Assembly: GCF_014205335.1 (NCBI RefSeq)
Contig: NZ_JACHNH010000001.1
Coordinates: forward strand, 6,318,501 to 6,382,500
From: Amorphoplanes digitatis
Lineage (GTDB): Bacteria > Actinomycetota > Actinomycetes > Mycobacteriales > Micromonosporaceae
Length of the DNA stretch: 64,000 nt
Direction of reading: 5' to 3'
Shown: piece after piece, positions 26,401 to 34,268 of the stretch
How positions within the stretch are numbered: position 1 is the first letter of the stretch
Layout of the letters: every line of letters begins with the position of its first letter
Notes under the pieces: model-generated
The model's database searches: none
The model's input: the letters and a program-made list of their open reading frames with translations, nothing else
Told to the model about the DNA's origin: nothing
Made by a program: the position numbers and the translations under genes

Positions 26401-28105
26401 AGCGGGGGCCATCCACATCGGCGAAGGGTGCGTCACCGTCCGGGCTGTTCGACTGGTGGTACAGCAGCCGGGTCGGCTCGTTGGCGTCGGCCCACGCGGC
26501 CATCGCGTAGTGCGCGGTGCCGAGACCGGCCTCGTTGCCGGTGTCCCACATGAGCACGCTGGGGTGGTTCTTGTCCCGGGCGACCATCGCCTGGAAGCGG
26601 TCGGCGAACGCGGCCTGCCACTCCGGCTTGGCGGCGAGGCAGGCCGAGGGGCAGCTCTCGTGGGCGTGGGTCTCGATGTCCACCTCGTCGTCGATCCACA
26701 GCCCGTGCTTGTCGGCGAGCTTGTAGAGGTACGGATCCGACGGGTAGTGCGAGGTCCGTACCGCGTTGAGGTGCAGCCTTTTCATTCCGAAGACGTCGTC
26801 GCGCTGGCGCTGACGGGTGTTGTACCGCCCGGTGTCCGGATCGGTCTCGGCCCGGTTGGTGCCCTTGACCATGATGCGTTTGCCGTTGACGAGGATCTGC
26901 TTGTCGCGTACCTCGATCTCGCGGAAGCCGATCGCCTGCGCGGTGATGTGCAGGGACCGGCCGTCCGGCCCGACCAGCTCCAGCACCAGCGAGTACAGGT
27001 TCGGCTCCTCGGCGCTCCACTTCGCCGGGTCGGCGACCCGGCCGGCGAGGGTGACCTGTGCGCCGGTGCCGTCGGCGGTCAGGTCGACGGGGGCCGTCAG
27101 GGTCGTCACGATCCTCTTCCCGGCGTCGCGCAGCGTCCCCCGCACGACGTAGCGGCCGGGAACACCGCGGGCACTGCGGGCCACGTCGACCCGGGCCCGC
27201 AGGGTGGCGTCGCGGTAGTCCGCATCAAGATCGGTCGTGATGTACGCGTCCTGCAGGCGGGTCTGCCCGGTGCGGTAGAGCGAGACGCTGCGGAAGATGC
27301 CGCTGAACCGCCACTGGTCGTAGTCCTCCAGGTAGGCGCCGGATCCCCAGCGATGCACCTGCACGGCGATCTGGTTGCGGCCGGGATGCAGCCGCTCCGT
27401 GACGTCGAACTCGGCCGGCGTGTAGCCGCCCTGGTCGTATCCGATGTAGCCGCCGTTGACCCAGACCAGGTAGCCGCTGGTGACACCCTCGAAGCGCAGG
27501 AACATCCGGTCGCCGTCCCACTGCGGGGACAGATCGAAGGTGCGCACGTACGCCCCGGTCGGGTTGACGTCGCGCGGCACGTTCGGCGGGCTGTCCGGCG
27601 AGATCTCCTCGGGGATGTTGCGGAACATCGGATGGTCGATGAAGTCCGACTGCCAGGTGTGCGGGACCTTGGCCGTCGGCCAGGACGAGGCGTCGAAGCC
27701 GGCCGCGTGAAAGGCCGGAGGCACGTCGTCGGGTCGATTGAAGATCTTCAGCTTCCAGTCGCCGTCGAGAGGCGCCACTTGGGGATTGCGGGCACTGTGC
27801 TCGGACACATCGGCGATCGCGGCCGCCGCGCCGGCGTAAGGCCGCAGGTCGGAGTGCGGCGGCTGCTGACCTTCGCCGGTCAGCTGCGGATTCTCCAGGT
27901 ACCGGTAGACGTCCTCGCTGGTCTTCGGTCCACCGGTCGGGTCGACCGCGCCACTGAGCGCCGCCTGGGCCGTCGCGGCTGCCGCGGTCGCGGCGCGCAT
28001 CTCGGCCGCGGACGGCTCGGCGGCGAAGCCACCGGCCGGTGCGGCGACCGCAGGCGGGCCGAACATGGCGCCGGCAAGGACAAGGGCCAAGAACGTACGG
28101 CGCAT
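23456..28105 (-). CDS. Secreted GH2 beta-galactosidase with inserted LamG and C-terminal NPCBM domain
   Basis: A 1549-residue exported glycoside hydrolase with a signal peptide (MRRTFLALVLAGAMFGPPAV) and AGGAG seven bases ahead of the ATG. The order is: GH2 sugar-binding domain (about 110-280), GH2 immunoglobulin domain (285-395) and TIM barrel (400-640) with GTNRAETDPDTGRYN, acid/base Glu in WDTGNEAGLG (about E525) and nucleophile Glu in VMGEYAHAMGNGLG (about E590). After GGFIWDWAEQNLRQ comes a LamG-type lectin domain (about 640-830), then the LacZ small-chain beta-sandwich (about 900-1230). A linker domain is followed by NPCBM at about 1395-1549 (YARGLGVHAVSNVLVELGG). LacZ-type enzymes are usually about 1000 residues. 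It probably trims galactosides of plant or microbial polysaccharides outside the cell. Confidence 0.9.
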   Translation of the reverse strand: MRRTFLALVLAGAMFGPPAVAAPAGGFAAEPSAAEMRAATAAAATAQAALSGAVDPTGGPKTSEDVYRYLENPQLTGEGQQPPHSDLRPYAGAAAAIADVSEHSARNPQVAPLDGDWKLKIFNRPDDVPPAFHAAGFDASSWPTAKVPHTWQSDFIDHPMFRNIPEEISPDSPPNVPRDVNPTGAYVRTFDLSPQWDGDRMFLRFEGVTSGYLVWVNGGYIGYDQGGYTPAEFDVTERLHPGRNQIAVQVHRWGSGAYLEDYDQWRFSGIFRSVSLYRTGQTRLQDAYITTDLDADYRDATLRARVDVARSARGVPGRYVVRGTLRDAGKRIVTTLTAPVDLTADGTGAQVTLAGRVADPAKWSAEEPNLYSLVLELVGPDGRSLHITAQAIGFREIEVRDKQILVNGKRIMVKGTNRAETDPDTGRYNTRQRQRDDVFGMKRLHLNAVRTSHYPSDPYLYKLADKHGLWIDDEVDIETHAHESCPSACLAAKPEWQAAFADRFQAMVARDKNHPSVLMWDTGNEAGLGTAHYAMAAWADANEPTRLLYHQSNSPDGDAPFADVDGPRYNTPARLAARTNSSAKPIVMGEYAHAMGNGLGNFDQFWALARRNPQMQGGFIWDWAEQNLRQPLVFTPDSSKSRIQTFLVGKATAAPGRRGQAVDLSSLDDFVDVFRDRRLDLTGPLTLDSWVKPGEWAGSFPILTKGQGYGLQMRDRDTLEFGVDAGGWATASADVPPDWYGNWHRVSGVYDGAALRLYIDGREAATTPRTGAVDPGLFEVNLGHNAETQRDNDLWSVRTARGLIDDARVYAAALTPAQLAGDPTGQAVLALNFDAFQRKGDFLSLGISLSGTDGLVGSDRYLQPETREMAWAQAPIRFTAVDAVNGRVRVHNEQQAGAFRLRLRYQIIEQARTIRSGSRPLTLAPGQAVDLDLGGVPANPDDRERFLNISAETTTDTAWAKRGWIAGYDQFSVGGRSVPGILPAPVNGAPAVATRGDVLTVSGPGWTYRFDDGDLASMKAHGRELLAGGPRLDAYRPPTSNETYDWGTDDRRIWHDIGLDRLQTTITDVRSSTESDAVVVEVRSTVAGAGTAALLSFDQSMRYRIDRRGTVTLKQDVVPRGSRVGSLPYLPRIGVQLRLPDEMQRFAFYGRGPHESYNDRRSGAPMGVYRSTVDGEYVRYSRPQAYGNHTDTRWASLNDGRSGLLVGGMRDVSVTPYDDLDRAEYDHQLPLVHNNGWVTLHAEAGETGMGETPNSVLDPFSLSPTRPYSHELVLRPLTRAEVAVGGVPDSDVPAPCPPDVTATTDGQIAAGTEETVEIKVSARCAGGLRATTVRLTAPEGWTVTPAQADLGDVATGSPETTAFTVIAPAGTDFGSYDLTASVTSSTASGFTTTVAATTTTQAPLPAGWEWLSDRPYVQQANGWGPVEKDRSNGEQGATDGRTLTIAGVTYARGLGVHAVSNVLVELGGDCTRFRSDVGVDDEASGSVGFEVWVDGVRKAQSTILTGAGGAERMDVDLTGGRRMELRVTDGGNGVGSDHGDWAAARLTCS

Positions 28106-28345
28106 CGGGCCGCTCCTGTTTGGTCAGGGCACGTCGGTAGCACGGCGCATATCGCAAGCACGAGCCCGGACCGGTCGAGAGGACACATTCAATCCAGGTG
28201 TGTCTATGTTTACTTGCTTGGGATTTCGTGTCAACGTGTGTGTTCGATGGTTCTACGACCCGGCCGCACGGTGCTGGGGGTGATCCAGGCGTCACCCGCG
28301 GCCCCCTTCGGCGCGCGCACAGCCGCCGGCGCGAATGATGCGGGC

Positions 28346-29227
28346 ATGACCACGGTGCTGCAACGCCCGACCGTACTGCTGCTCGCGGTTTCGCGGCCGT
28401 GGTTCTGGCCGGTCTCCTGGGTGCCCGCATACCTCGGCACCGTCCTGGCCGGACACGCCTGGCTGCCGGCCCGGGCCGACGCGCCGCGGGCCGCGGCGGC
28501 GCTGCTCGTCCTCGGCCCGTTGATCTGGGGTGCCGTCCTCGCCCAGAACGACCTGCACGACCTGCCCAGCGACCGGATGAACCCGCGCAAGGCCACCGCA
28601 CCCCTGGTCACCGGCGCGGTCTCGGCCCGGCGGCTGCGCATCTGGTACGCGGGCCTCGCGATCGGCAGCGTCGCGGTGGCGCTGTTCGTGGGGCCGCTGT
28701 TCGTGCTCGGCGTCGCCGGGGTGCTGCTGCTCGGCTGGGCGTACAGCGTGCCGCCGCTGCGGCTGAAGACCCGGCCGGGCTGGGACGTCGCGGTGAACGC
28801 GCTGGTGGTCGGCGTGGTGTCGCCTGCCGCGGGCTGGGCGATCACCCGGCCGCCGTGGGGGTTCCCGTGGCAGTTCGCGCTGATCGGCGTCCTGTTCGCC
28901 GCCGCGCTCTACGTGCCGACCACGGTGACCGACCTCGCCGCCGACCGCGATGCCGGTTACACCACGTTCGCGGTCCGCTACGGCCACCGGCTCGCGCACC
29001 GCATCGGGGTCGCGCTGTGGGGCTGCGCGCTGGCCGTCTCGATCGTGTGCGCCGCGCTCGACGTGCTGGTGCCCCGATCGACGCTCACGGCGCAGCTGGT
29101 CATGGCGCCGATGCTGCTGGCCGCGTACGCGATCCTCACCCGCCGCCCGACCATCGCCAAGCTGGCCGTGGTCTCCGTGCTCTTCGGGGTGCCGACCGTC
29201 GGCTTCGCGCTCGCCTACATCGGGTGA
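28346..29227 (+). CDS. UbiA family prenyltransferase
   Basis: A 293-residue polytopic membrane enzyme with about eight hydrophobic helices. The first prenyl-diphosphate/Mg motif is NDLHDLPSDR (N68 to D76) and the second Asp motif is DLAADRDAG (D196, D200); both are needed for catalysis in UbiA proteins. ATG at 28346 is used; an ATG six bases upstream of GCGGGC is also possible and no good ribosome site marks either. The frame is open far upstream only because it is antisense to the beta-galactosidase. The acceptor may be an aromatic quinone precursor, a chlorophyll-like alcohol or a phospholipid; it cannot be told. The 28106-28345 gap is the divergent promoter region. Confidence 0.85.
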   Translation: MTTVLQRPTVLLLAVSRPWFWPVSWVPAYLGTVLAGHAWLPARADAPRAAAALLVLGPLIWGAVLAQNDLHDLPSDRMNPRKATAPLVTGAVSARRLRIWYAGLAIGSVAVALFVGPLFVLGVAGVLLLGWAYSVPPLRLKTRPGWDVAVNALVVGVVSPAAGWAITRPPWGFPWQFALIGVLFAAALYVPTTVTDLAADRDAGYTTFAVRYGHRLAHRIGVALWGCALAVSIVCAALDVLVPRSTLTAQLVMAPMLLAAYAILTRRPTIAKLAVVSVLFGVPTVGFALAYIG

Positions 29228-29325
29228 GGCCCGTTATCTGTTCGTTATGTAGTCGGTGAAATCGGCGGGGCGTGCGGCGCGTGTCCAGGGCATACCAGCA
29301 CCACCCCTCGAAGGAGACACCACCC

Positions 29326-29997
29326 ATGCGATCGTTCGTCCTCGGAGCCGCCGGCCTCGCCACCGCCGCCACGCTGTCCGCCTGCACCACCACCGCTGCC
29401 CCGCAGGCCGCACCCTCCGCGACCGCTGCCCGCCCGCAGGCGGCCGGGACGGCGAAGCTGGGCGGCACCGCCGCCGGCAGCGGCGAGTCGCCGGCGCCGA
29501 CCGCGGCGGCGAAGTCGGGCGGGACCACCGCCGCGGGCAGGGCGAGGCCCGCGGTCTCGGATCTGAGCGAGCTCGAGCGACTCGGCATCGACCTGAACGA
29601 GGGCGTGCTCATCGACGTCGCGGACGACGGCGTGGACCGCTACCTGCAGGTCGGCCGCACTGGCGTCGACTTCACCGGCACCACCCGGACCGACTCGACC
29701 ATGATGTCGCTCAAGGCCGCGCCGGTACGCGAGAAGAACCGGGTGCTGATCAAGCCGCCGTTCTGGAACGAGGAGGTCGGCGCGGGCCACTGCGTCGCGG
29801 ACACCTCCGGCGCCGCGTTGCGGCTCGAGGCCTGTCGCAGCGGCCGGGCCGCGCAGGTGTGGACGATCGTCCCGGCCGGCGACTCCGGCCAGTTCGAATT
29901 GCAGGGAAAGTACGGCGTCATCCGCGTCGAGGACGGGAAGATCACCACGGGGGGATCGGGCCGCACCGGCCTGCAGACCATCCCGTTCGCGAGCTGA
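29326..29997 (+). CDS. Lipoprotein with single ricin-like QxW-type domain, paralogue of the anti-sigma-like protein
   Basis: A 223-residue lipoprotein. The ATG at 29326 has AAGGAG nine bases ahead and starts MRSFVLGAAGLATAATLSAC (lipidated Cys20). A long Ala/Thr/Gly linker leads to the C-terminal domain: LIDVADDGVDRYLQVGRTG, GHCVADTSGAALRLEACRSG, then AAQVWTIVPAGDSGQFELQG and RTGLQTIPFAS. The C...L...C...QxW pattern is that of one ricin-B repeat. The same domain, nearly word for word, closes the membrane protein at 30527-31249, with an ECF sigma factor between them. Confidence 0.8.
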   Translation: MRSFVLGAAGLATAATLSACTTTAAPQAAPSATAARPQAAGTAKLGGTAAGSGESPAPTAAAKSGGTTAAGRARPAVSDLSELERLGIDLNEGVLIDVADDGVDRYLQVGRTGVDFTGTTRTDSTMMSLKAAPVREKNRVLIKPPFWNEEVGAGHCVADTSGAALRLEACRSGRAAQVWTIVPAGDSGQFELQGKYGVIRVEDGKITTGGSGRTGLQTIPFAS

Positions 29998-30030
29998 GCC
30001 TCGCCCGCCGAAGACGGAGCCCGTCCATCC

Positions 30031-30534
30031 ATGCGCGACGCTGAGGACTTCGACACCTTCTACGCGACGTCCTCACGTCGCGTACTCGCGCACGTCGCGA
30101 TGATGGTGGGCGGCCGCGCCGAGGCCGAGGACTCCGTGGCCGAGGCGTACCTGCGCGCCTGGAACCGCTGGCACCGGATCAGCCGGTACGACAACCCCGA
30201 GGCCTGGGTGCGCCAGGTCGCCTACCGGCACGCGGTGAGCGCATGGCGTAAGGCCGTCAACCGGCTGTACGCGCACCGGCGCGACGCCGGCGACGGGCAC
30301 GTCGAGGCGCTGAGCCCGGACCACGTCGCGATCGTCGCGGCGCTGCGCCGGATCCCCGCCGACCAGCGCCGGGTGATCGTCCTGCATCATCTCGTGGGGT
30401 TGAGCGTCGCCGAGATCAAGGCCGAGACCGGCGTACCGGCCGGAACAGTCACCACCTGGCTGGCCCGCGGGCGCCGGGCCATGGCCGCCCATCTGTCCGA
30501 CAACGAGACGGACCGGGAGCACCGCGATGTCTGA
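30031..30534 (+). CDS. ECF RNA polymerase sigma factor (SigE-like)
   Basis: A 167-residue extracytoplasmic-function sigma factor. Region 2 is at about residues 10-75 (FYATSSRRVLAHVAMMVGGR, DSVAEAYLRAWNRWHRI) and region 4 at about 100-155 (QRRVIVLHHLVGLSVAEIKA, then ETGVPAGTVTTWLARGRRAM), the latter carrying the helix-turn-helix for the -35 element. Its stop overlaps the start of the anti-sigma-like membrane protein by eight bases, so the two are made together. The lipoprotein 33 bases upstream is probably in the same transcript. Confidence 0.9.
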   Translation: MRDAEDFDTFYATSSRRVLAHVAMMVGGRAEAEDSVAEAYLRAWNRWHRISRYDNPEAWVRQVAYRHAVSAWRKAVNRLYAHRRDAGDGHVEALSPDHVAIVAALRRIPADQRRVIVLHHLVGLSVAEIKAETGVPAGTVTTWLARGRRAMAAHLSDNETDREHRDV

Positions 30535-31249
30535 CGACCGCATCCAGCAGGGCCTCGACGCGTACGCCGAACACCTGCAGCGCACCGCCGGCCTGGCGCC
30601 GGCCCGGGAGGTACGCCGGCGAGCCGTCCGGCGCCGGCGCAACCGCGCGGCCGGTGCCGCGTTCGCCGCCGTGCTGATCTCGGCGGTCGGTCTCGGTACG
30701 GCCCTGGCCCGCGACCCGGGCCGGCCGCCGACCCCGGCCGCCTCGGGCACCCCCGGCCCGTCCGCCTCCGCGTCGCCGTCCACCTCCGCATCCGCGCCGC
30801 CGAAGCGCGGCACGAAGTCGTCGAACGTGAGCCAGCTGCGCGAGCTCGGCGTCGACCTGGAGACCGGGGTCCTGATCGACGTCGCCGACGACGGCGTGGA
30901 CCTGTGGATGCAGGTCGGCCCGGACGACGTGGTCGACTTCACCGGCGCGGCCAAGGACGCGTCCACCGAGATGTCGCTCGTGCCCGCTCCGGTGACAGCT
31001 CGCAACCGGGTGGTGATCGCCCCGCCGGCGCGGCCCGGCTCCTGCGTCACGGACACGCCGCAGGCGCCGCTGATCCTGCGGCCGTGCCGCGACGGCGACC
31101 CGGCGCAGACCTGGGGGGTGGTGCCGGCCGGCGACTCCGGCCAGTTCCAGCTACAGGGGCAATTCGGCATCCTGACCGTCGACCAGGGACTGGTCGACGC
31201 CGACCAGACCGGCCGCACCGGCCTGCAGACCATCCCCTTCAACCGCTGA
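30527..31249 (+). CDS. Single-span membrane protein, probable anti-sigma factor
   Basis: A 240-residue protein. It has a cytoplasmic N-terminus of about 45 residues (MSDDRIQQGLDAYAEHLQRT), a basic stop-transfer segment EVRRRAVRRRRNR and one transmembrane helix (AFAAVLISAVGLGTALA). A Pro/Ser/Ala linker and an outer C-terminal domain follow. That domain (LIDVADDGVDLWMQVG, SCVTDTPQAPLILRPCRDGD, AQTWGVVPAGDSGQFQLQG) is a close paralogue of the one in the lipoprotein at 29326-29997. Overlap with the sigma factor gene points to an anti-sigma role, with the outer domain as sensor. The short N-terminus has no H-x3-C-x2-C zinc motif. Confidence 0.8.
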   Translation: MSDDRIQQGLDAYAEHLQRTAGLAPAREVRRRAVRRRRNRAAGAAFAAVLISAVGLGTALARDPGRPPTPAASGTPGPSASASPSTSASAPPKRGTKSSNVSQLRELGVDLETGVLIDVADDGVDLWMQVGPDDVVDFTGAAKDASTEMSLVPAPVTARNRVVIAPPARPGSCVTDTPQAPLILRPCRDGDPAQTWGVVPAGDSGQFQLQGQFGILTVDQGLVDADQTGRTGLQTIPFNR

Positions 31250-31273
31250 CGCGGTGGTGGTTATCGTGCTGGC

Positions 31274-31348
31274 ATGTCGTCGGAGACTGCGCAGTTGATC
31301 GCCCAGACGTTCCAGGTCCGCGCGGACACGGTGCCGAGGCGGCGATGA
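31274..31348 (+). other. Short open frame coupled to the YbaB-like fragment
   Basis: A 24-codon frame (MSSETAQLIAQTFQVRADTV...) whose TGA overlaps the ATG of the next fragment as ATGA. It could be the surviving start of a small gene that preceded a YbaB-like gene, or chance. No function can be given. Confidence 0.25.
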
Positions 31349-31590
31349 CCAGGCTCGCACCGGATCTGCGGCCCGGCGCGCACCAGGAAGGCGAAGATGC
31401 TTCTAGCTCGGTATGGGTCATCGTCGCCTCCGATGGCGCGGTCGTGGATGTGAGAATCAGCCGGCAGTGGGTCGAGCGGCTGGCCGGGGACCGGCTGGGC
31501 GAGGCGGTGTTCGCGGCTTACCGGCAGGCGCATGAGAAACGCGCGGCGGCGCTGGCGGCGGCCCCCCAATCTGACGGCGGTGCCGCGGAT
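31345..31590 (+). pseudogene. YbaB/EbfC-like protein fragment fused to recombinase
   Basis: The frame from the ATG at 31345 reads MTRLAPDLRPGAHQEGEDAS, SSVWVIVASDGAVVDVRISR, QWVERLAGDRLGEAVFAAYR and QAHEKRAAALAAA. The alternating beta strand followed by a long helix is the YbaB-like nucleoid-associated fold that is common in small actinobacterial proteins of ESX or secretion loci. Instead of its own C-terminus it runs, still in frame, into a serine recombinase at about 31600. This looks like an insertion or deletion junction rather than a designed fusion. Confidence 0.45.
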
Positions 31591-32330
31591 CGGGTGGGCT
31601 CGCAGCCTCCGGACATCTCCGACGAGCAGGCCGTGCGAGTAATCCTCACCAACCCGCGCTACACCGGCCGGCAGATCTGGAACAAGCAGCGCACCGACGA
31701 GGTCCTGCTCGACGTGAACGACGTCGCCCTCGGCCACACCCCGATCATGCGATGGAACCGCCCGGACCCGTGGGTCGCCTCCAAGAACCCCGCCCACGAG
31801 GCCCTCATCGACCAGGGAACCTTCGACCGAACCCAAGAACTACTCGCCCGGCGGGCACGGACCGGCACCTCACCCAAACGGTCGCGCCGCACCCGCCACC
31901 CCTACGTCTTCAAAAGCCTGGTCAGCTGCGCAGCCTGCGGACGGAAAATGCAGGGCCAGCACTCCCATGGCGTCGCCTACTACCGCTGCCGCTACCCCCT
32001 GGAGTACGCCCTCGCCAACAAGATCAACCACCCGCGCAACGTCCTCCTGCGGGAAGACATCCTCATCACGCCCCTCGACACCTGGCTCGTCCAGCTGTTC
32101 GAACCCTCACAACGCCGGCAAACAATCGCCGACCTCATCAACCAAGCCGCCATCGGCGCCCCCACACAGCCCCGGCCACTCCCCCAAGAGCAATCACCGC
32201 AGAGATCGACGCCAAACTCGCCCGCTACCGCGCCGCCTGGACGCCGGAGCAGACCCCGCCGTGGTCACCGCCTGGATCGCCGAAACACAGGCCGAACGAC
32301 ACCTCGTCACCCAGCCTCAGACACCGGCGG
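31591..32330 (+). pseudogene. Large serine recombinase, C-terminal part, decayed
   Basis: The sequence matches the C-terminal half of a large serine integrase. It has the recombinase domain (VRVILTNPRYTGRQIWNKQR, TDEVLLDVNDVALGHTPIMR, HEALIDQGTFDRTQELLARR) and a zinc-ribbon (YVFKSLVSCAACGRKMQGQH, then YYRCRYPLEYA). The N-terminal resolvase domain with its catalytic Ser is missing. The terminal coiled-coil is split over three frames: a shift at the C-run near 32180 (then AITAEIDAKLARYRAA) and another near 32240 (then LDAGADPAVVTAWIAETQAE). It is clearly inactive and marks an old integrated element. Confidence 0.75.
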
Positions 32331-33707
32331 CCAAGCGGAGGGCGCGGGGCTCGGCGTCCAGTCCGTGGTGAGCAGGTCGAGTTCACTTTGCAGCTGCGCC
32401 AGCAGGACGGCGAGATCGGGGCAGCGCTGCGGATCCGCCGTGACGGTGACAGTAAGTGTGCCCGCGTACGACAGCGCCGCGAATCCGACCGTAACGTTCC
32501 CGGTGATCGGCGACACCGGAATGATCTCGGTGATCGGCGCGGCGAGGAAGGACAGGCGGACGTCCGGGCCGTGAAGGTCGGTGACCATCGTGGTCACCGA
32601 TTGCTGCCGGTTGACGAACCATCGGAAGGCGCCGCACCACGCCAGGATGCGAAACACCGGTCCGAGCAATGCGGTGGACGCGCCCGGGCTGGCCGGCCTG
32701 CGGCTGCGAGTGGTACGGGCGATCGCCGTAAGCCGCTGATGCAGGTCGCCGGCGACGGTCACCGGAACTGTCATGACCCCGACCTCGTTGCCGAGGTGCC
32801 CGGCCGTCGCCTCGCGCCGGCCGGCGATCGGCACAGAGATGACGAACCGGTCGACGCTCTCCCCACGGTGCTGCAGCACCGCGTGCAGGGCGCCGGTCAC
32901 CGCCGCGAGGACGACGTCGTTGACCGTCGCGCCGTGTGCGTGCGTCAGCCGCTGCACGCCGGCCAGGTCGGCGCGAGCCACGGCCAGGCCGCGGTGTGCT
33001 CCGATGGGCTGGTTCAGCGAGGACCGCGGCGGGCCGTTGACGCCGCCCGTGGCGAGTTCGGCGATGGCCGAGCGGAGTTGCCGAGCTTTCACCGGGAGGT
33101 GGCCCAGCGCCCGGAGCCGGGTGCCCGACGCGTCGAGGAACAAGCTGCGCCGGCGGGGCTCCGGGCGCGGGAACTCTGTGTCCGGCGTGGTGGGGGCATG
33201 GTCGAGGAGGCGGGCGAGGACTGCCAGGCCGCCGAGCCCGTCGGCGAGGACGTGGTGCAGCATCACGACCAGCGCGGCCCGGCCGCCGGACAGTGAGGTG
33301 ACCAGGGTCGCCGACCACAGCGGCCGGTTCCTGGGAAGCCTGCGAGCGGTGGTCTCCGCGACGGCACCGAGCAACGCGGCCTCGTCGCCCGGCGCGGGGC
33401 AGCGGACGGCGTTGACGTGGTCGCGGATATCGAAGTCCGGATCGTCGACCCAGACCGGACGCCCGCCCCCGAGCGGAGCCCGGACCAGGCGCTGCCGCAG
33501 CCGTGGTACCCCGTGGATGCGTTGGCCGATCGCCTCGCGCACCGCCGCGAGGTCCAACGCCGTTGTGGTGCCGAGGACGAGGACCGCCGCGACCTGCATC
33601 GGTGAGCCGGGAAGGTCGCAGGCGAGCTGCATCAGGTCGGTCGGGCTCGTCCGCTCGATCGACACCCTCCCCCGCACCCCAGCGCCACCGGCCACGGCCC
33701 CGGGCAT
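32307..33707 (-). CDS. Wax ester synthase / diacylglycerol acyltransferase (WS/DGAT)
   Basis: A 466-residue acyltransferase. The catalytic HHxxxDG motif is MLHHVLADGLGG (His151), the N-terminus has ERTSPTDLMQL, and the C-terminal domain includes VNDVVLAAVTGAL and the conserved N-V-x-G-P-like segment VTDLHGPDVRLSF. It transfers an acyl group from acyl-CoA to a diacylglycerol or fatty alcohol, making storage lipid at the membrane. The ATG at 33707 overlaps the upstream flavodoxin stop as TGATG. In mycobacteria the WS/DGAT gene tgs1 belongs to the dormancy response with universal stress proteins, a pairing also seen here. Confidence 0.88.
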   Translation of the reverse strand: MPGAVAGGAGVRGRVSIERTSPTDLMQLACDLPGSPMQVAAVLVLGTTTALDLAAVREAIGQRIHGVPRLRQRLVRAPLGGGRPVWVDDPDFDIRDHVNAVRCPAPGDEAALLGAVAETTARRLPRNRPLWSATLVTSLSGGRAALVVMLHHVLADGLGGLAVLARLLDHAPTTPDTEFPRPEPRRRSLFLDASGTRLRALGHLPVKARQLRSAIAELATGGVNGPPRSSLNQPIGAHRGLAVARADLAGVQRLTHAHGATVNDVVLAAVTGALHAVLQHRGESVDRFVISVPIAGRREATAGHLGNEVGVMTVPVTVAGDLHQRLTAIARTTRSRRPASPGASTALLGPVFRILAWCGAFRWFVNRQQSVTTMVTDLHGPDVRLSFLAAPITEIIPVSPITGNVTVGFAALSYAGTLTVTVTADPQRCPDLAVLLAQLQSELDLLTTDWTPSPAPSAWPPVSEAG

Positions 33708-34219
33708 CACGCCGTCCCGGTCCTCGCCCGTCTGAGGTCAGCGGCGATCTGCGTACCCCACGCGTCGAGGGCATCGAAGTCGCGGAAGTCTCCGTCCGCC
33801 ACCCGCAGAGCCATGACAACGGCCTTCTCCCCCAAGCCGAGCCTGTGCCGGTCCAGGCGCCCGGCAAAGAGGCGATGACCGCGAGCATGGGTCACCCGGA
33901 CGATGTCGCCGACCTCGGCCGGATCCTCGTCCGGCTTGGGCGGATCACCGATCGGGCCGACGGAGAACAGCCAAACCAGTCGCGGAGGGTGCGCCGCGAT
34001 CCGTTCCGCGAGCCTTCGGGCGTCGTCGAGCCACCGGCCCAGGTATACGGCACTACCCAGGACCACGGCGTCGTACGGCGTCGGGTCGCCGACGTCAGCG
34101 GCGGGAAGCTCATCCACGACGACGTCGGCGGGCAGCCCGGCGCGCAGCGACCCGGCGATGCGGGTCGCAGCCTCGGCGGTGGAGCCGTGCCTGCTCGCGG
34201 CACTGACCAGAATTCTCAT
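33707..34219 (-). CDS. Flavodoxin domain-containing protein
   Basis: A 170-residue flavodoxin-fold protein starting MRILVSAASRHGSTAEAATR, where the S-A-A-S-R-H-G-S-T loop is the FMN phosphate-binding region. The second flavin loop is VVLGSAVYLGRWL. ATG at 34219 has GGAG eight bases ahead. It resembles protoporphyrinogen-oxidase-type (HemG-like) flavodoxins used for menaquinone-linked electron transfer. It is coupled to the WS/DGAT gene downstream and lies 49 bases after the SRPBCC gene. Confidence 0.85.
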   Translation of the reverse strand: MRILVSAASRHGSTAEAATRIAGSLRAGLPADVVVDELPAADVGDPTPYDAVVLGSAVYLGRWLDDARRLAERIAAHPPRLVWLFSVGPIGDPPKPDEDPAEVGDIVRVTHARGHRLFAGRLDRHRLGLGEKAVVMALRVADGDFRDFDALDAWGTQIAADLRRARTGTA

Positions 34220-34268
34220 GGCTGTCGCTCCAATCTGTGGGCTGTCGTGTTCGGGCCACTGCCTTCGG

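Noticed and set aside
22958..28345. Part of a 2089-codon plus-strand open frame
   Set aside because: It is antisense to the beta-galactosidase gene, whose translation carries signal peptide, catalytic and binding domains. Only the last 293 codons (prenyltransferase) and possibly the first 120 are meaningful.
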